A stretch of 64,000 bases of DNA from Rhodohalobacter sp. SW132 (GCF_003390325.1 NZ_QUOK01000006.1:215590-279589); one strand, 5' to 3'; positions 44,335 through 53,794 are shown, counted from the stretch's first letter. Numbers and translations: made by a program. The notes: generated from the sequence alone by a model not told the origin.

Positions 44335-44952
44335 GTGCACCACTTCCGTCAACATATCGCTGCTTCCATAGCCCTGATTCTGTTCTTCGGCGGAAGTGTG
44401 TTTGCACAAGAGATCAACATCGACCAGGAGAACAGCAGACTCTGGATTGAGGGGCGATCAAACGTCAACCAATTTAGCTGCAGAGCGGAACGCTACAACA
44501 GCAACATCAAACCTCCCGCCGCCGACACTACCATAGAGGTAGAAGTGGACATTGCCGTAGCAGGTTTTGAGTGCGGTAAACGCCGGATGAACCGCGATCT
44601 GAATGACGCATTGATGTCGGAGGAACACCCGTTTATCAGTTTTGAATATACCGATACCCGTTCGATGGATTTTAGTGATTCAAGTGATCAATACCGGCTT
44701 TTAGTTGCGGGTAATCTCACTGTTGCTGGACACACCCGGCAAATAGAATTTCCAATGGAGGCGTATGTACAGCAAGACGGGACAATACGGGCAACAGGTA
44801 AAACCGAACTTCGAATGACCGACTATAATGTGGAACCTCCCACTGCCCTGCTGGGTATCGTAAAAGTTGATGATCTTTTCACAGTTCACTTCGAACTGTT
44901 CGCATCCACCCGAGATTCTGAAACACTGCGTTATGACCAGCCTGAAGAATAA
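44335..44952 (+). CDS. YceI-family periplasmic protein (copy 2)
   Basis: 205 residues with GTG start; AAAGGA precedes it at normal spacing. Signal peptide ends GSVFAQ. The YceI pattern is complete: LWIEGRSNVNQFSCRAE, MNRDLNDALMSEEHPFISFE and TELRMTDYNVEPPTALLGIV. It differs from copy 1 by two cysteines (FSCRAE and GFECGKRR), which could form a disulfide. The pair of divergent YceI paralogs in tandem suggests cooperation on one lipid-like ligand, which is inference. Followed with a 20-bp overlap by the gene at 44933. Confidence 0.9.
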   Translation: MHHFRQHIAASIALILFFGGSVFAQEINIDQENSRLWIEGRSNVNQFSCRAERYNSNIKPPAADTTIEVEVDIAVAGFECGKRRMNRDLNDALMSEEHPFISFEYTDTRSMDFSDSSDQYRLLVAGNLTVAGHTRQIEFPMEAYVQQDGTIRATGKTELRMTDYNVEPPTALLGIVKVDDLFTVHFELFASTRDSETLRYDQPEE

Positions 44953-45532
44953 ACTCCTCCTCAATACCCACGTGATACCGGCCGATTTCTGGAACGTCTC
45001 AAAAGCCGGCAAAACTCTCGAATTTTCCGTAACGGCTCACATCGACATTAACCCCGCCGACTACAGGCAGGGCGTGATTCAGATTGGTCAAATCATCCGG
45101 AGAATTGAACAGTTTGCTCGTGTAAAAAATGCTGCTCCCAAAATTCAACTCTTTCCAAATTTGGCAGAAGATCAGCTGGCAGCTACCGTTTTCTGGCCGG
45201 AACTGTTAAGCGGCGGAGCTGTTACCCTGCCGAAAAAACAACCGGGATGCCTTCCCCCTCCATCAAAAATTCAATCCATCGCAAAAGTCTATCGTTTTAC
45301 ACTGAAAAAGACTGATCAGGACAAAGGTGTAAATTCGAATAAATGGGTCGTTTGTTCTTCCTCCAATCAGCCGTTTATCTGGCTTAAACTGGGGCAGTTC
45401 ATCGAACACTTATCAGAAACAGATAAAGGTATCACCATCGGGAATCTGGCAGATTTGATAGAAATCCTGGAACCTGAGGGTCAAAAACAGAAAACAGACC
45501 TCTATACCCAATTAGCTATCTATATACCATAG
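44933..45532 (+). CDS. Unknown cytoplasmic protein in the YceI operon
   Basis: From the ATG at 44933 the protein is ~199 residues (MTSLKNKLLLNTHVIPADFW). Upstream in-frame starts would lie inside the YceI coding region and add no recognisable sequence. The start overlaps the end of yceI copy 2 by 20 bp. No signal peptide, membrane helix or catalytic motif. A Pro-rich loop (KKQPGCLPPPSK) separates two parts, the second ending YRFTLKKTDQDKG and LIEILEPEG. I do not recognise a family. Translation coupling suggests a role connected with the YceI pair. Confidence 0.7.
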   Translation: MTSLKNKLLLNTHVIPADFWNVSKAGKTLEFSVTAHIDINPADYRQGVIQIGQIIRRIEQFARVKNAAPKIQLFPNLAEDQLAATVFWPELLSGGAVTLPKKQPGCLPPPSKIQSIAKVYRFTLKKTDQDKGVNSNKWVVCSSSNQPFIWLKLGQFIEHLSETDKGITIGNLADLIEILEPEGQKQKTDLYTQLAIYIP

Positions 45533-45654
45533 CGGTATAGAAATCGTTATATTCCTCGTTTTATTAAAGCCATATAAAAAATTTTTAGTTATTAATCTAA
45601 TTGCATAAGATAACGTACCTTAATGGCTACTGACCCGAGAATTTATAATTGATT

Positions 45655-46029
45655 ATGAGTGAAGATACCAAGACCGTTCTGATAGTTGAAGATGACCTGA
45701 TATTAAACCTGTTATATGAAAGCTTTTTAGAAAAAATGGGGTTTGAAACGCATGGTGAGTTAGTATATGGAAAAACAGCTGTTGATATGACTCGCAAAAT
45801 CCATCCCGACCTCATACTGATGGACATTGCCCTTGAGGGTGACATGAACGGAATTGAGGCCGCTCAGAAAATCCGCGAATTCTCTGATGTACCTGTTATT
45901 TTTATTACGGGAAATTCCGATCCGGAACACAAAGAGAAAGCGATGGAAACTCCCAACAGCCACTACCTGATCAAACCCGTGGAACTTGAGGATTTAAACC
46001 AGACCCTTTTAAAAATTGGACTAATCTGA
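45655..46029 (+). CDS. Stand-alone CheY-like receiver protein
   Basis: 124 residues from ATG 45655 (a TTG two codons upstream is less likely). A single receiver domain: acidic pair Glu12/Asp13/Asp14 (VLIVEDD), phosphoacceptor Asp57 (LILMDIALEGDMNGIE), Thr in FITGNSDP and Lys in YLIKPVE. No output domain. The insert EGDMNG after the phosphosite is typical of the VieB/Rcp-like stand-alone receivers paired with soluble PAS-kinases. Could be a phosphate relay partner for the FixL-like kinase 4 kb upstream, but this is context inference only. Confidence 0.9.
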   Translation: MSEDTKTVLIVEDDLILNLLYESFLEKMGFETHGELVYGKTAVDMTRKIHPDLILMDIALEGDMNGIEAAQKIREFSDVPVIFITGNSDPEHKEKAMETPNSHYLIKPVELEDLNQTLLKIGLI

Positions 46030-46077
46030 ATCGATTAGAGAATATTCCCTCCTAACATTAGATCTGCCAGATACTGT

Positions 46078-48078
46078 ATGCGACATTTTTACCTGATTAC
46101 CCTGCTGTTATTCATTTCATCATGCGCTACTCCACAGCAAACGACTTCTGAGCCTGAGCCCCCGACGGACCAGGCTGCTGTTGCAGACATCGAACGGCCT
46201 ATCCCCTATCCTCTCGATATTCCCAATGCGTTTTCCAGGGCTATTAATGAGAATACAAGGTCAGAATCCGGTGAACCAGGCACAGAATACTGGCAAAACG
46301 AAGGCAGCTACACATTACACGCTGAAATTGATCCAGAGCACCACATGCTTTACGGGAATGCAGAGATTGTATACTACAATAATTCCCCGGATAACCTGAA
46401 CGCTATCGTAGTTGAACTGGCTCAGAACCTCCATAAAGAAGGGACTCCTAAAAAAGAGGTCACGGAAATAACCGGTGGAAAAGATCTCACGAAAATTACG
46501 CTTAATAATACGGACCTTTCCGAAACCACTATGCAGGCACGCTGGTCACAGGGTGCTTCAGGTTATATATTAGATGGAACGCGTCTCTACATTTTTCCCG
46601 ATGATCCAATTGAATCAGGCGGATCTGTTGAGCTGAGTTTTGAATGGAATTTTGAGATTCCACAGCAGGGTGCATCCGGCAGAATGGGACGCAGCCGCGA
46701 TAATCTCTACATGATTGCATACTGGTATCCACAAGTGGCGGTATATGATGATGTCTACGGCTGGATGGATGATCCGTTTCTGGGCAATGCAGAATTTTAT
46801 CACAAATTCTCGGATTATGAACTCTCTGTTACTGCACCGCGTGAGTGGATCGTTATGGGAACCGGCGAATTTCTGAATCCGGAAGAAACATTAGCTGAGG
46901 AAGTCCTTGATCGATATCGTCGCGCCGGAGAGAGTGATGACGTGATTGTAATCGCAGATTTTGATGAACTTGACAATGCTACCGCAACCGGTGAAGACGG
47001 AAAGCTCACCTGGCGATTTAAATCTGAGCGGGTTCGAGACGTTGCCTTCAGTGCAACCCTCGAAAGTCGCTGGGATGCGGCACGCGCACCGATTGGAGAT
47101 CTTACAGGCGATGGAGAAACCAACTATACACGAATCAATACATTTTACAGAGAAACTGCACCGCTCTGGAGTGAGGTTACCGATTATGCGCAGCACTCCA
47201 TCTCGTTCCTTTCTGATTACACGGCCATGCCTTATCCCTGGCCGCATATGACATCCGTTGAAGGAGCCGATATTATTGGCGGCGGCATGGAATTCCCCAT
47301 GATTACGCTGATGGGCGATTATAATAACGCCGGAGCTGTAAGTCTCTACGGAGTTACGGCACACGAATTTGCTCACATGTGGGTGCCGATGATCGTAAGT
47401 ACCAACGAACGCCGCTACACCTGGCTCGATGAAGGCCATACATCTTTTCATACCCAACAGGCAAATGTAGATCGTTTTGGTAAAGACCGGTTCAGCCGGG
47501 GGCAGCTTTTTGGCCAGTACCTGCAAATTGCGGGTACCGATTTTGAGGGCGAAATGATGAGGTGGAGTGATTTTCACTACCCTGGCCCCGCCTATGGCAT
47601 AGCCTCCTACCCTAAGCCGGCATCCGTATTAACCGCACTTCGCGGATTGATTGGCGACGAGCTTTTCCTGGAAGCTCACCGGGAATTTATGCACAGGTGG
47701 GAATATAAACACCCTTATCCGTGGGATTTCTTCAACACCATTGAAGATGTCACAGATATGGATCTATCCTGGTTCTGGAGAAGCTGGTATTACGAAAGCT
47801 GGGTATTAGACCAGGCCGTAACGGATGTACAGCGTGATGGCGATCAAACCACTATCGTGATTGAAGATCGTGGGAATGTGCCGATGCCGGTTCTGCTCAG
47901 AATTACACTTGCCGATGGTACCGTAATGAACGAAGAGATTGAAGTGGACCACTGGCTTGAGGGAAAGCGGATGGTTGAGTTCGCGATTACAACCGATTCA
48001 CCCGTAGATGCAGTAGTTATCGACCCGGAGGAGCTTTTCCCCGATGCTGACAGGCAAAATAATGTCTGGGAAAGATAG
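46078..48078 (+). CDS. M1-family (gluzincin) aminopeptidase-like lipoprotein
   Basis: 666 residues. The N-terminus has a lipoprotein-type signal (FISSCATPQQ), then an acidic Pro-rich linker. The zinc site is HEFAH at residues 429-433 with the third ligand Glu452 in TWLDEGH (HExxH-x18-E). The gate GADIIGGGMEFPMITLMG, at ~400-417, is the M1 substrate-binding GGMEN-like motif, changed to GGMEF, so the exopeptidase Asn/Glu site is not standard. Upstream lies the beta-rich M1 N-terminal domain (LNAIVVELAQN). Expected to be a membrane-anchored zinc metalloprotease facing the periplasm or exterior. Monocistronic. Confidence 0.88.
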   Translation: MRHFYLITLLLFISSCATPQQTTSEPEPPTDQAAVADIERPIPYPLDIPNAFSRAINENTRSESGEPGTEYWQNEGSYTLHAEIDPEHHMLYGNAEIVYYNNSPDNLNAIVVELAQNLHKEGTPKKEVTEITGGKDLTKITLNNTDLSETTMQARWSQGASGYILDGTRLYIFPDDPIESGGSVELSFEWNFEIPQQGASGRMGRSRDNLYMIAYWYPQVAVYDDVYGWMDDPFLGNAEFYHKFSDYELSVTAPREWIVMGTGEFLNPEETLAEEVLDRYRRAGESDDVIVIADFDELDNATATGEDGKLTWRFKSERVRDVAFSATLESRWDAARAPIGDLTGDGETNYTRINTFYRETAPLWSEVTDYAQHSISFLSDYTAMPYPWPHMTSVEGADIIGGGMEFPMITLMGDYNNAGAVSLYGVTAHEFAHMWVPMIVSTNERRYTWLDEGHTSFHTQQANVDRFGKDRFSRGQLFGQYLQIAGTDFEGEMMRWSDFHYPGPAYGIASYPKPASVLTALRGLIGDELFLEAHREFMHRWEYKHPYPWDFFNTIEDVTDMDLSWFWRSWYYESWVLDQAVTDVQRDGDQTTIVIEDRGNVPMPVLLRITLADGTVMNEEIEVDHWLEGKRMVEFAITTDSPVDAVVIDPEELFPDADRQNNVWER

Positions 48079-48486
48079 AACCACCTAAACGTCACTCTGA
48101 CAATTACATTTAGCGGTTTAAAAATTTGAAAAATCGAATTGCAATAATATTTTAAGCTCCTGCTATGGCCATAAAGGGAACTTGTGGTGGCCCTTGTTGT
48201 AAAATTCTATTTATAATAGTAACGGCGCTTTTAAGTCACACTTATTTTTATGATTATTTAGCAATAAGCTGATTTAAGCTACTGTTTTGTCATTGATGTA
48301 TTTATTCACCTGATCTCTTCTAATGAGTCGTATTTAGATCCAGTTTGACTCGGTTTTTTCGAAGATCTCATCCGGTTTCTACAAGATATTTTTTTGATGA
48401 CAAAACACTACTTAGAACATAAGTATCTTCGCAGATCAAAATGTGAACAGCTCGGATACAACTCATACGATTAACACCAACTGTAT
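48079..48486. other. Gene-free 408-bp region upstream of the HK/OmpR pair
   Basis: AT-rich; no ORF, RNA or convincing hairpin beyond a weak AAGGG/CCCTT stem near 48175. TTTG at 48393-48396 and TATCTTCG at 48424 resemble promoter elements, but the spacing (27 nt) is too long and the -7 is imperfect. Nothing else recognised. Confidence 0.4.
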
Positions 48487-50214
48487 ATGGAGTTATTTAA
48501 CAGAATAAAAAAAGCCAATACCCTCCGTATCGTCTTTTTCGGCATCGCTACAATAGCGGTTGTGGCTTTAACGCTATTAAACGTCTACTCACTTTATCAG
48601 CTCCGGAACGCTTCGATAGAATCCGCTACGGATGTAAAAAAGCTACAGCTTGAAGATTTTAACAGCCAGGTTCGGTATCGATTTTTCAATTCAGTCTGGG
48701 ACCTTCGGAAAGTAGATATGAATGTGGTTGAAAGCTATTGGTACAATAGTGATGTACTGCCCGATAATTTTGTTGACGTTCTCAACAAGGCAAGCCAGGA
48801 TCCGCTTTACGATGATATCCACTTTATTTACGGCGACCAGGATGGATGTACGGATGATAGTGCTCCGGTCTTTAAATACGATCCTCAATCACGCTACTTT
48901 GTTTCAGCATCTGATATTCCTCAAATTGTATGCGACGGATTCGGAATCTCTAAATCCCGTGCACGGGTTATCGTCGATGATTACAGGTTTAATACAAAAT
49001 CTACATTCGATTCACACAGATCACTCACCATTGCCCTCATCGACCTGGAAGATAATTCGGTATTCGGCCACCTTAACTTATCTATCAACCGGGATTACCT
49101 GGTTAACGACTACATCGCCAAAGAACTGAAAAAGAATTTCGGCAATGCAGATGAGTCCGGCATCGTAGTATGGCTGAGAGATTGGATACAGGATGATATT
49201 CTATTAAGCAGTGACGATGGTTTTGTGTACGACAGGGATGAATATCCAATCGATCTGAGGCAGCGTTTTTCCGATTCGCTGGATGATTGGACCCTCCACG
49301 CCACAATACTTGCATCTCCCACAATCGCTGCATCCGATGCCTCCCTGAACCGAAATCTCATTGTAATGGGAGTTGCCGTCTTTGTTCTGCTCGGAGCACT
49401 ATTTTTCATTTTCATCAATGCACAGCGGGAACGCGAACTGGCACAGAGACAGGCCGGATTCCTGGCAAACATTACACACGAATTAAAAACCCCGCTGGCC
49501 GTAATGCAGGCTGCAGGAGAAAATATCGCAGATGGACGGGTTACCGATGGAAAACGCCTGAAAAGCTATGGGGATCATATCTACAATGAATCGGTCCGGC
49601 TCAAAAAAATGATCGAAAAACTGCTGGATGCCGCAAAAGTTGACTCCGGCCAGGTATCTGCCGAACAGGCTCCGCACTTTCTCCATGAACTGACAGCTGA
49701 ATTTTATGAAGCCAATAAGGAGTACATTGAGAGTAAAGGTTTCGACTTTTTCTTTCATCACGATAAAAATCTGCCTCTCGTTATGGTTGATTCAGACCAT
49801 ATTGAAACCATTCTCAACAACCTTGTTGAAAACGCAATGAAATACAGCCGGGAGATAAAAAAAATCAATCTGTCTGTCACAAAGAAAGGAAATTTTGTGG
49901 CTCTTGAAGTAGCTGATAAAGGAACCGGCATCCCAAAAAGCTCAATCCGTTATATTTTTGATAAGTTCTATCGGGTAGAAGACACGCTCACCGCCAAAAC
50001 CAAAGGACACGGTCTGGGGCTTTCCATCGTAAAAAATATGGTGGAGATCAATGGAGGAACAATTGATGTTAAAAGTCAATACGGTAAAGGTTCTGTATTT
50101 ACCGTAAAATTCCCGACATTGATGAAATCAGATTATAGTGATGATGATATCATAACAAATCAGACGAAAACAGATCGTTTAAAAACAGAGAAAGCAGACA
50201 CATATGTCCAGTAA
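48487..50214 (+). CDS. Membrane sensor histidine kinase (HisKA/HATPase_c)
   Basis: 575 residues. A first helix at ~17-38 (IVFFGIATIAVVALTLLNV), a periplasmic domain of ~245 residues with little resemblance to known sensors, and a second helix at ~287-307 (LIVMGVAVFVLLGALFFIF) are followed by HisKA with phospho-His331 (NITHELKTPLAVM). The ATPase domain carries N-box NNLVENAMKYS, G1 DKGTGIPKSS, F-box FDKFYRVEDT and G2 GHGLGLSIVKNM. Signal unknown. It overlaps its partner response-regulator gene by 11 bp. Confidence 0.93.
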   Translation: MELFNRIKKANTLRIVFFGIATIAVVALTLLNVYSLYQLRNASIESATDVKKLQLEDFNSQVRYRFFNSVWDLRKVDMNVVESYWYNSDVLPDNFVDVLNKASQDPLYDDIHFIYGDQDGCTDDSAPVFKYDPQSRYFVSASDIPQIVCDGFGISKSRARVIVDDYRFNTKSTFDSHRSLTIALIDLEDNSVFGHLNLSINRDYLVNDYIAKELKKNFGNADESGIVVWLRDWIQDDILLSSDDGFVYDRDEYPIDLRQRFSDSLDDWTLHATILASPTIAASDASLNRNLIVMGVAVFVLLGALFFIFINAQRERELAQRQAGFLANITHELKTPLAVMQAAGENIADGRVTDGKRLKSYGDHIYNESVRLKKMIEKLLDAAKVDSGQVSAEQAPHFLHELTAEFYEANKEYIESKGFDFFFHHDKNLPLVMVDSDHIETILNNLVENAMKYSREIKKINLSVTKKGNFVALEVADKGTGIPKSSIRYIFDKFYRVEDTLTAKTKGHGLGLSIVKNMVEINGGTIDVKSQYGKGSVFTVKFPTLMKSDYSDDDIITNQTKTDRLKTEKADTYVQ

Positions 50215-50902
50215 AAAAATATTGATTGTTGAAGACGAACCAAGCCTGGTGTTTACTCTTCAGGATACGTTAGAAAGTGAGGGTTATAGTGTAGAGGTAG
50301 TCTCAGATGGTGAAAAAGCAATTGAGAAAACGAAACAATTCAAACCAGACCTGATGCTTCTCGACCTGATGCTCCCGGGAATGAGTGGATATGAAATATG
50401 TAAACAGGTACGCTCCCTGAAGTATACTTTCCCGATCATTATGCTCACGGCAAGAGATCAGGAAGTGGATAAAGTGGCCGGATTGAATATCGGGGCTGAT
50501 GATTATATCACCAAACCGTTCGGCGTAAAAGAACTGCTGGCACGAATTCAGGCAAGATTACGCAGAGCCAGTTCTTACTCTAAATCCGGCCCTCTCGAAG
50601 TACTCAAGCTGGGCAACGTAAAAATCGATTTGAAAGAATCGGAGGTAATTAAGCCGGGCGGGGTATCCCATCCACTCTCTACACGTGAAGTTGAGATGAT
50701 CAATTATCTTGTAGAAAGAGCGAACCAGCCGGTTTCAAGAGATGAACTTCTGGAACAGGTCTGGCGCTATGAGTATAGCACCAATACACGTACTGTGGAT
50801 GTCCACATCTCAAAATTACGTGCTAAAATCGAAGAATTTCCGGATGATCCGCGGCACCTCGTCACACTTCACGGCGTGGGGTATATGCTCAAGATCAATT
50901 GA
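50204..50902 (+). CDS. OmpR/PhoB-family response regulator
   Basis: 232 residues. The receiver has acidic Glu10/Asp11/Glu12 and phosphoacceptor Asp54 (LMLLDLMLPGMSGYE), Thr in IIMLTARDQEV and the conserved Lys in ADDYITKPFG. A winged-helix output domain (~130-230) has LSTREVEMINYLVERANQPV, WRYEYSTNTRTVDVHISKL and HGVGYMLK. Cognate to the overlapping kinase. Convergent with the flavin reductase gene (3-bp gap), with no terminator visible between them. Confidence 0.94.
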   Translation: MSSKKILIVEDEPSLVFTLQDTLESEGYSVEVVSDGEKAIEKTKQFKPDLMLLDLMLPGMSGYEICKQVRSLKYTFPIIMLTARDQEVDKVAGLNIGADDYITKPFGVKELLARIQARLRRASSYSKSGPLEVLKLGNVKIDLKESEVIKPGGVSHPLSTREVEMINYLVERANQPVSRDELLEQVWRYEYSTNTRTVDVHISKLRAKIEEFPDDPRHLVTLHGVGYMLKIN

Positions 50903-50905
50903 TTT

Positions 50906-51448
50906 TTATGATTTGATTTGTCCTACAAACTCAATGAATCCGTCCAGCTGATCTTCGAGAAGTCCCTGCAGAAAGTCAGATTCCAGCCCATCTTCCGTAT
51001 CGAAGGTATCATTCACCCGGCTAATGAACATCCGTTCTGTATAGATGAGCGCTTTTCGATAGGCGAGTATTTGCTGCAGATGTTCCACTGGCCGTAGTGC
51101 ACCAAAAGTACCGGCAGCCTCCCCGATAAAACTCACAGGCATTTTATACATCGCATCAGGAAACGGCAGGTAATCGATAAAAAATTTCAATACTCCCGGA
51201 AATCCGCCATTATATTCCGGAACAATGAACAGAATTCCATCTGTATCAAGAAACCGATCGTTAAACTTCTTAACGCTCTCAATTTCGTCCCCATACCTCC
51301 CTCCTACTATATCTTCAAATGGATAATCCTCAAGTGAAAAGACCTTGGTATCTGTTTTTTCTGACAAATAACCGTTTACATAATTCGTCACTTTTAAGGC
51401 ATTTGAATCGGGTCTGTCTGTTGATGATAGCAAGTGAATTTTATTCAT
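50906..51448 (-). CDS. NAD(P)H-dependent FMN reductase-like flavoprotein
   Basis: 180 residues with a flavodoxin-like fold. The N-terminal FMN phosphate loop is LLSSTDRPDSNALKVTNYV, and the family motif VPEYNGGFPGVLKFFIDYLP (residues ~80-99) marks the NADPH-dependent FMN/azo-reductase group. FIGEAAGTFGALRPVEHLQ continues the dimer/FMN site. It would reduce FMN, quinones or chromate-like electron acceptors using NAD(P)H in the cytoplasm. Substrate cannot be chosen from the sequence. Confidence 0.88.
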   Translation of the reverse strand: MNKIHLLSSTDRPDSNALKVTNYVNGYLSEKTDTKVFSLEDYPFEDIVGGRYGDEIESVKKFNDRFLDTDGILFIVPEYNGGFPGVLKFFIDYLPFPDAMYKMPVSFIGEAAGTFGALRPVEHLQQILAYRKALIYTERMFISRVNDTFDTEDGLESDFLQGLLEDQLDGFIEFVGQIKS

Positions 51449-51771
51449 TGTTCGTTATCTCGGTCTCGTAGTTAATAATTCAAGTTCGCAGCTTTACATT
51501 CAGGAGAAGTAAAGTCGCACAAACTGAAGGTATTTCAACCATAAAACATTCCATGATAAAACAACCGTTACATAAAACTTCAAGATAAAAGCGCTTTTCT
51601 GAATAATAGATATTATTAAATGATTATAGGTCTTTAACCATATTTTATTTTGTAATTAATCGATTATGACATATTTTTTTAATCGATAGAACGATCTCGT
51701 GTTATGGTAGACATCGAGAAATAGCTCCAATAATCTCGCCTGAAACGGATACTTTCAGGCGAGAATTCTTT
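51449..51771. other. Gene-free 323-bp region between flavin reductase and rarA
   Basis: AT-rich; holds only the hairpin at 51734-51770. The segment 51640-51733 on the plus strand leads into that hairpin and its plus-strand T-run, so a small transcript is conceivable, but no convincing promoter was seen. No ORF supported. Confidence 0.4.
51734..51770. terminator. Strong 12-bp hairpin terminator downstream of rarA
   Basis: TCTCGCCTGAAA and TTTCAGGCGAGA form a perfect 12-bp stem around CGGATAC, 8 bp after the rarA stop codon on the minus strand. The T-run (ATTCTTTTT) follows on the plus strand, whereas the minus side has only TTATT, so orientation is ambiguous. Confidence 0.75.
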
Positions 51772-53127
51772 TTACTCCCTTCCGCTTTTTCTTATCTGCT
51801 CAAGGCGTTCCCACAGCCGCCTCTCCCTTCCTTCATCACCAGGCTCGTACCATGACTCATTTTGATTTTTATCCGGCAGATACTGTTGATCTACCCAGTT
51901 CCCGGGATATTGATGCGGATATTTATAGTCGTCTGATGAATTTTCTACTCCCAGATACGAAGCACTTAGTAAATTCGCAGTTTTATCTTTTAAATGAGGG
52001 GGTACATCTCCAATTCCGCTTTTCTTAATTTTTTGATGAACATTAAAAACCGCTTTTGTACTATTGCTTTTCGCGGATAAAGCCAGAAATATTGCGCAAT
52101 GCGACAAGAAATAGAATCCTTCCGGCATTCCGGTTTTCAGAAACGATTCATGAGCTGCATTAACCACAGTGAGCGCATACGGATCAGCCATCCCCACATC
52201 TTCGGAGGCAAAAATCAAAAACCTTCGAAAGATAAAATTTGGATCTTCACCGGCTTCAAGCATCGCAGTCATCCAGTAGAGAGAGGCGTCCACGTCAGAT
52301 CCCCTCAGAGACTTGATGAGTGCTGATGCGTAATGGTAGTGCTCATCTCCGGTGCGATCGTAGCGTACACTCCTTTTTTGGATTGATTCACGAGCAATTT
52401 CGTGACTGATCTCCACCACTCCATCCTCTCTTTTCGGAGTCGTAAGTGCGGCCATCTCAAGTGCATTCAATGCATTTCGAATATCCCCGCCGGCATACTC
52501 GGCAAAATATTCCCTCGCATCGTCGGTCAGTTCTATCTGCATATACCCCAGCCCTCGCTCTTCATCTTTCAATGCCCTGTCGATCATAACCAAAACGTCC
52601 TGTTTCAGCAGAGGCTTTAGCTCGAACAGCTGACAGCGCGACAAAAGCGGGTTTACCAGCGAGTAAAACGGATTTTCAGTGGTAGCTCCTACCAGCTTTA
52701 TCACTCCCGACTCCAGGTGTGGAAGAAGTGCATCCTGCTGGGCTTTATTCCAGCGGTGGATCTCGTCTACAAAAAGTATAGTTTTTCTGCCACCGGCTTT
52801 TTTTCGCTGTTTGGCTTGTGCAACCACTTTTCGCAGATCTTTAATCCCATCAAGGACGGCATTAATGATATCAAAATGGGCATCAATTTCCCTGGAAATA
52901 ACGTGGGCGAGCGTCGTTTTTCCTGAACTTGGAGGACCGTAAAATATCAGTGAACCAATCATTCCGCTTTCAATCATTCTGCGGATCATTTTTCCTTCAC
53001 CAACCAGTTCGCTCTGCCCGACAAACTCATCAAGCGACTCCGGACGCATACGGGTTGCAAGCGGTTGATCCTGCCCTTTAATACTTCCCGCCTGATCATC
53101 TTTGTCATCGTTAAAAAGATCCATCAT
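51772..53127 (-). CDS. rarA: Replication-associated recombination protein A (MgsA-like AAA+ ATPase)
   Basis: 451 residues. N-terminal RPESLDEFVGQSELV is the RarA opening. The AAA+ core has Walker A GPPSSGKTT (64-72), Walker B LFVDEIHRWNKAQQD, sensor 1 GATTENPFYSLVNPLLSR and sensor 2/arginine-finger regions. The C-terminal tetramerisation domain contains DVDASLYWMTAMLEAGEDP and the MAPVL-like block. It acts at stalled replication forks with SSB and RecA. Single-gene unit. Confidence 0.94.
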   Translation of the reverse strand: MMDLFNDDKDDQAGSIKGQDQPLATRMRPESLDEFVGQSELVGEGKMIRRMIESGMIGSLIFYGPPSSGKTTLAHVISREIDAHFDIINAVLDGIKDLRKVVAQAKQRKKAGGRKTILFVDEIHRWNKAQQDALLPHLESGVIKLVGATTENPFYSLVNPLLSRCQLFELKPLLKQDVLVMIDRALKDEERGLGYMQIELTDDAREYFAEYAGGDIRNALNALEMAALTTPKREDGVVEISHEIARESIQKRSVRYDRTGDEHYHYASALIKSLRGSDVDASLYWMTAMLEAGEDPNFIFRRFLIFASEDVGMADPYALTVVNAAHESFLKTGMPEGFYFLSHCAIFLALSAKSNSTKAVFNVHQKIKKSGIGDVPPHLKDKTANLLSASYLGVENSSDDYKYPHQYPGNWVDQQYLPDKNQNESWYEPGDEGRERRLWERLEQIRKSGRE

Positions 53128-53381
53128 TAATCAGTTATACATTTTCGTTGTATTGATATCCATAGCTAAACATTAACCCTTAGGATGAGAAAGACATAAT
53201 GTAACGTGCTATATTTTTTATGATATATTGTGTTGGGTTTATCACCATTTAATTAAATTTTTTTAATTATGATTAATATACCCTGAGATAAAATTCTTTT
53301 TATGAAAATATTTTGCATGTTAATGCTCAAGATATTTCATTGATCAAACTACGTTTTTAATCAAAGCTTTAGGTAAATAAA

Positions 53382-53633
53382 ATGAAAATAAGATTTGTTG
53401 ACAGATCTGATATAAAAATATCAAGAAAAAGTAAGTCGAAATACCGTCCGCTAAAGGATGCTATAGCCGACCTGAAACCTGGTGGCGATGCCATCCAGGT
53501 GAAATTTGCTGATGAGAAGGAGTTGATTTCACTCCGTAACGTGATCTATACTTATAATAGAGAGACAGACAGTAATGTGAGAAGCAGTGCTGATATGTCG
53601 AAAAATATTATCTACTTCTATGTAGAGAAATAA
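53382..53633 (+). CDS. Small basic/charged protein of unknown function
   Basis: 83 residues (MKIRFVDRSDIKISRKSKSK). No signal peptide or membrane helix. Layout is a basic beta-start, PLKDAIADLKPGGDAIQVKF, and a C-terminal strand (SKNIIYFYVEK). The pattern of alternating beta and charged helix could be an OB- or KH-like small nucleic-acid-binding fold, but I do not recognise a family. It has its own gene-free leader of 254 bp and a shared bidirectional terminator with rpsA. Coding status is supported by a clean frame, an ATG and isolation, not by homology. Confidence 0.65.
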   Translation: MKIRFVDRSDIKISRKSKSKYRPLKDAIADLKPGGDAIQVKFADEKELISLRNVIYTYNRETDSNVRSSADMSKNIIYFYVEK

Positions 53634-53731
53634 AGTATCGTAAAATATTTTATTCTTTGTATTACACGCGAGAGATATTAAGGTCCGGTTAACAACCTGA
53701 TTTCGTGTAAAAGTCACATGGCACTTAAACT

Positions 53732-53772
53732 AAAAAGGGCTGCACGGATTTTAAACCGGCAGCCCTTTTTTT
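53732..53772. terminator. Bidirectional terminator between the small gene and rpsA
   Basis: AAAAAGGGCTGC (53732-53743) pairs with GCAGCCCTTTTTTT (53759-53772), with T-runs on both strands. It serves rpsA (stop at 53795, minus) and the small gene at 53382 (plus). Confidence 0.88.
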
Positions 53773-53794
53773 ATCTCTTTATCTAACCTGAGAT

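Noticed and set aside
44867..44932. Longer start for the 44933 gene
   Set aside because: The extra residues lie inside the upstream YceI coding region and show no conserved character.
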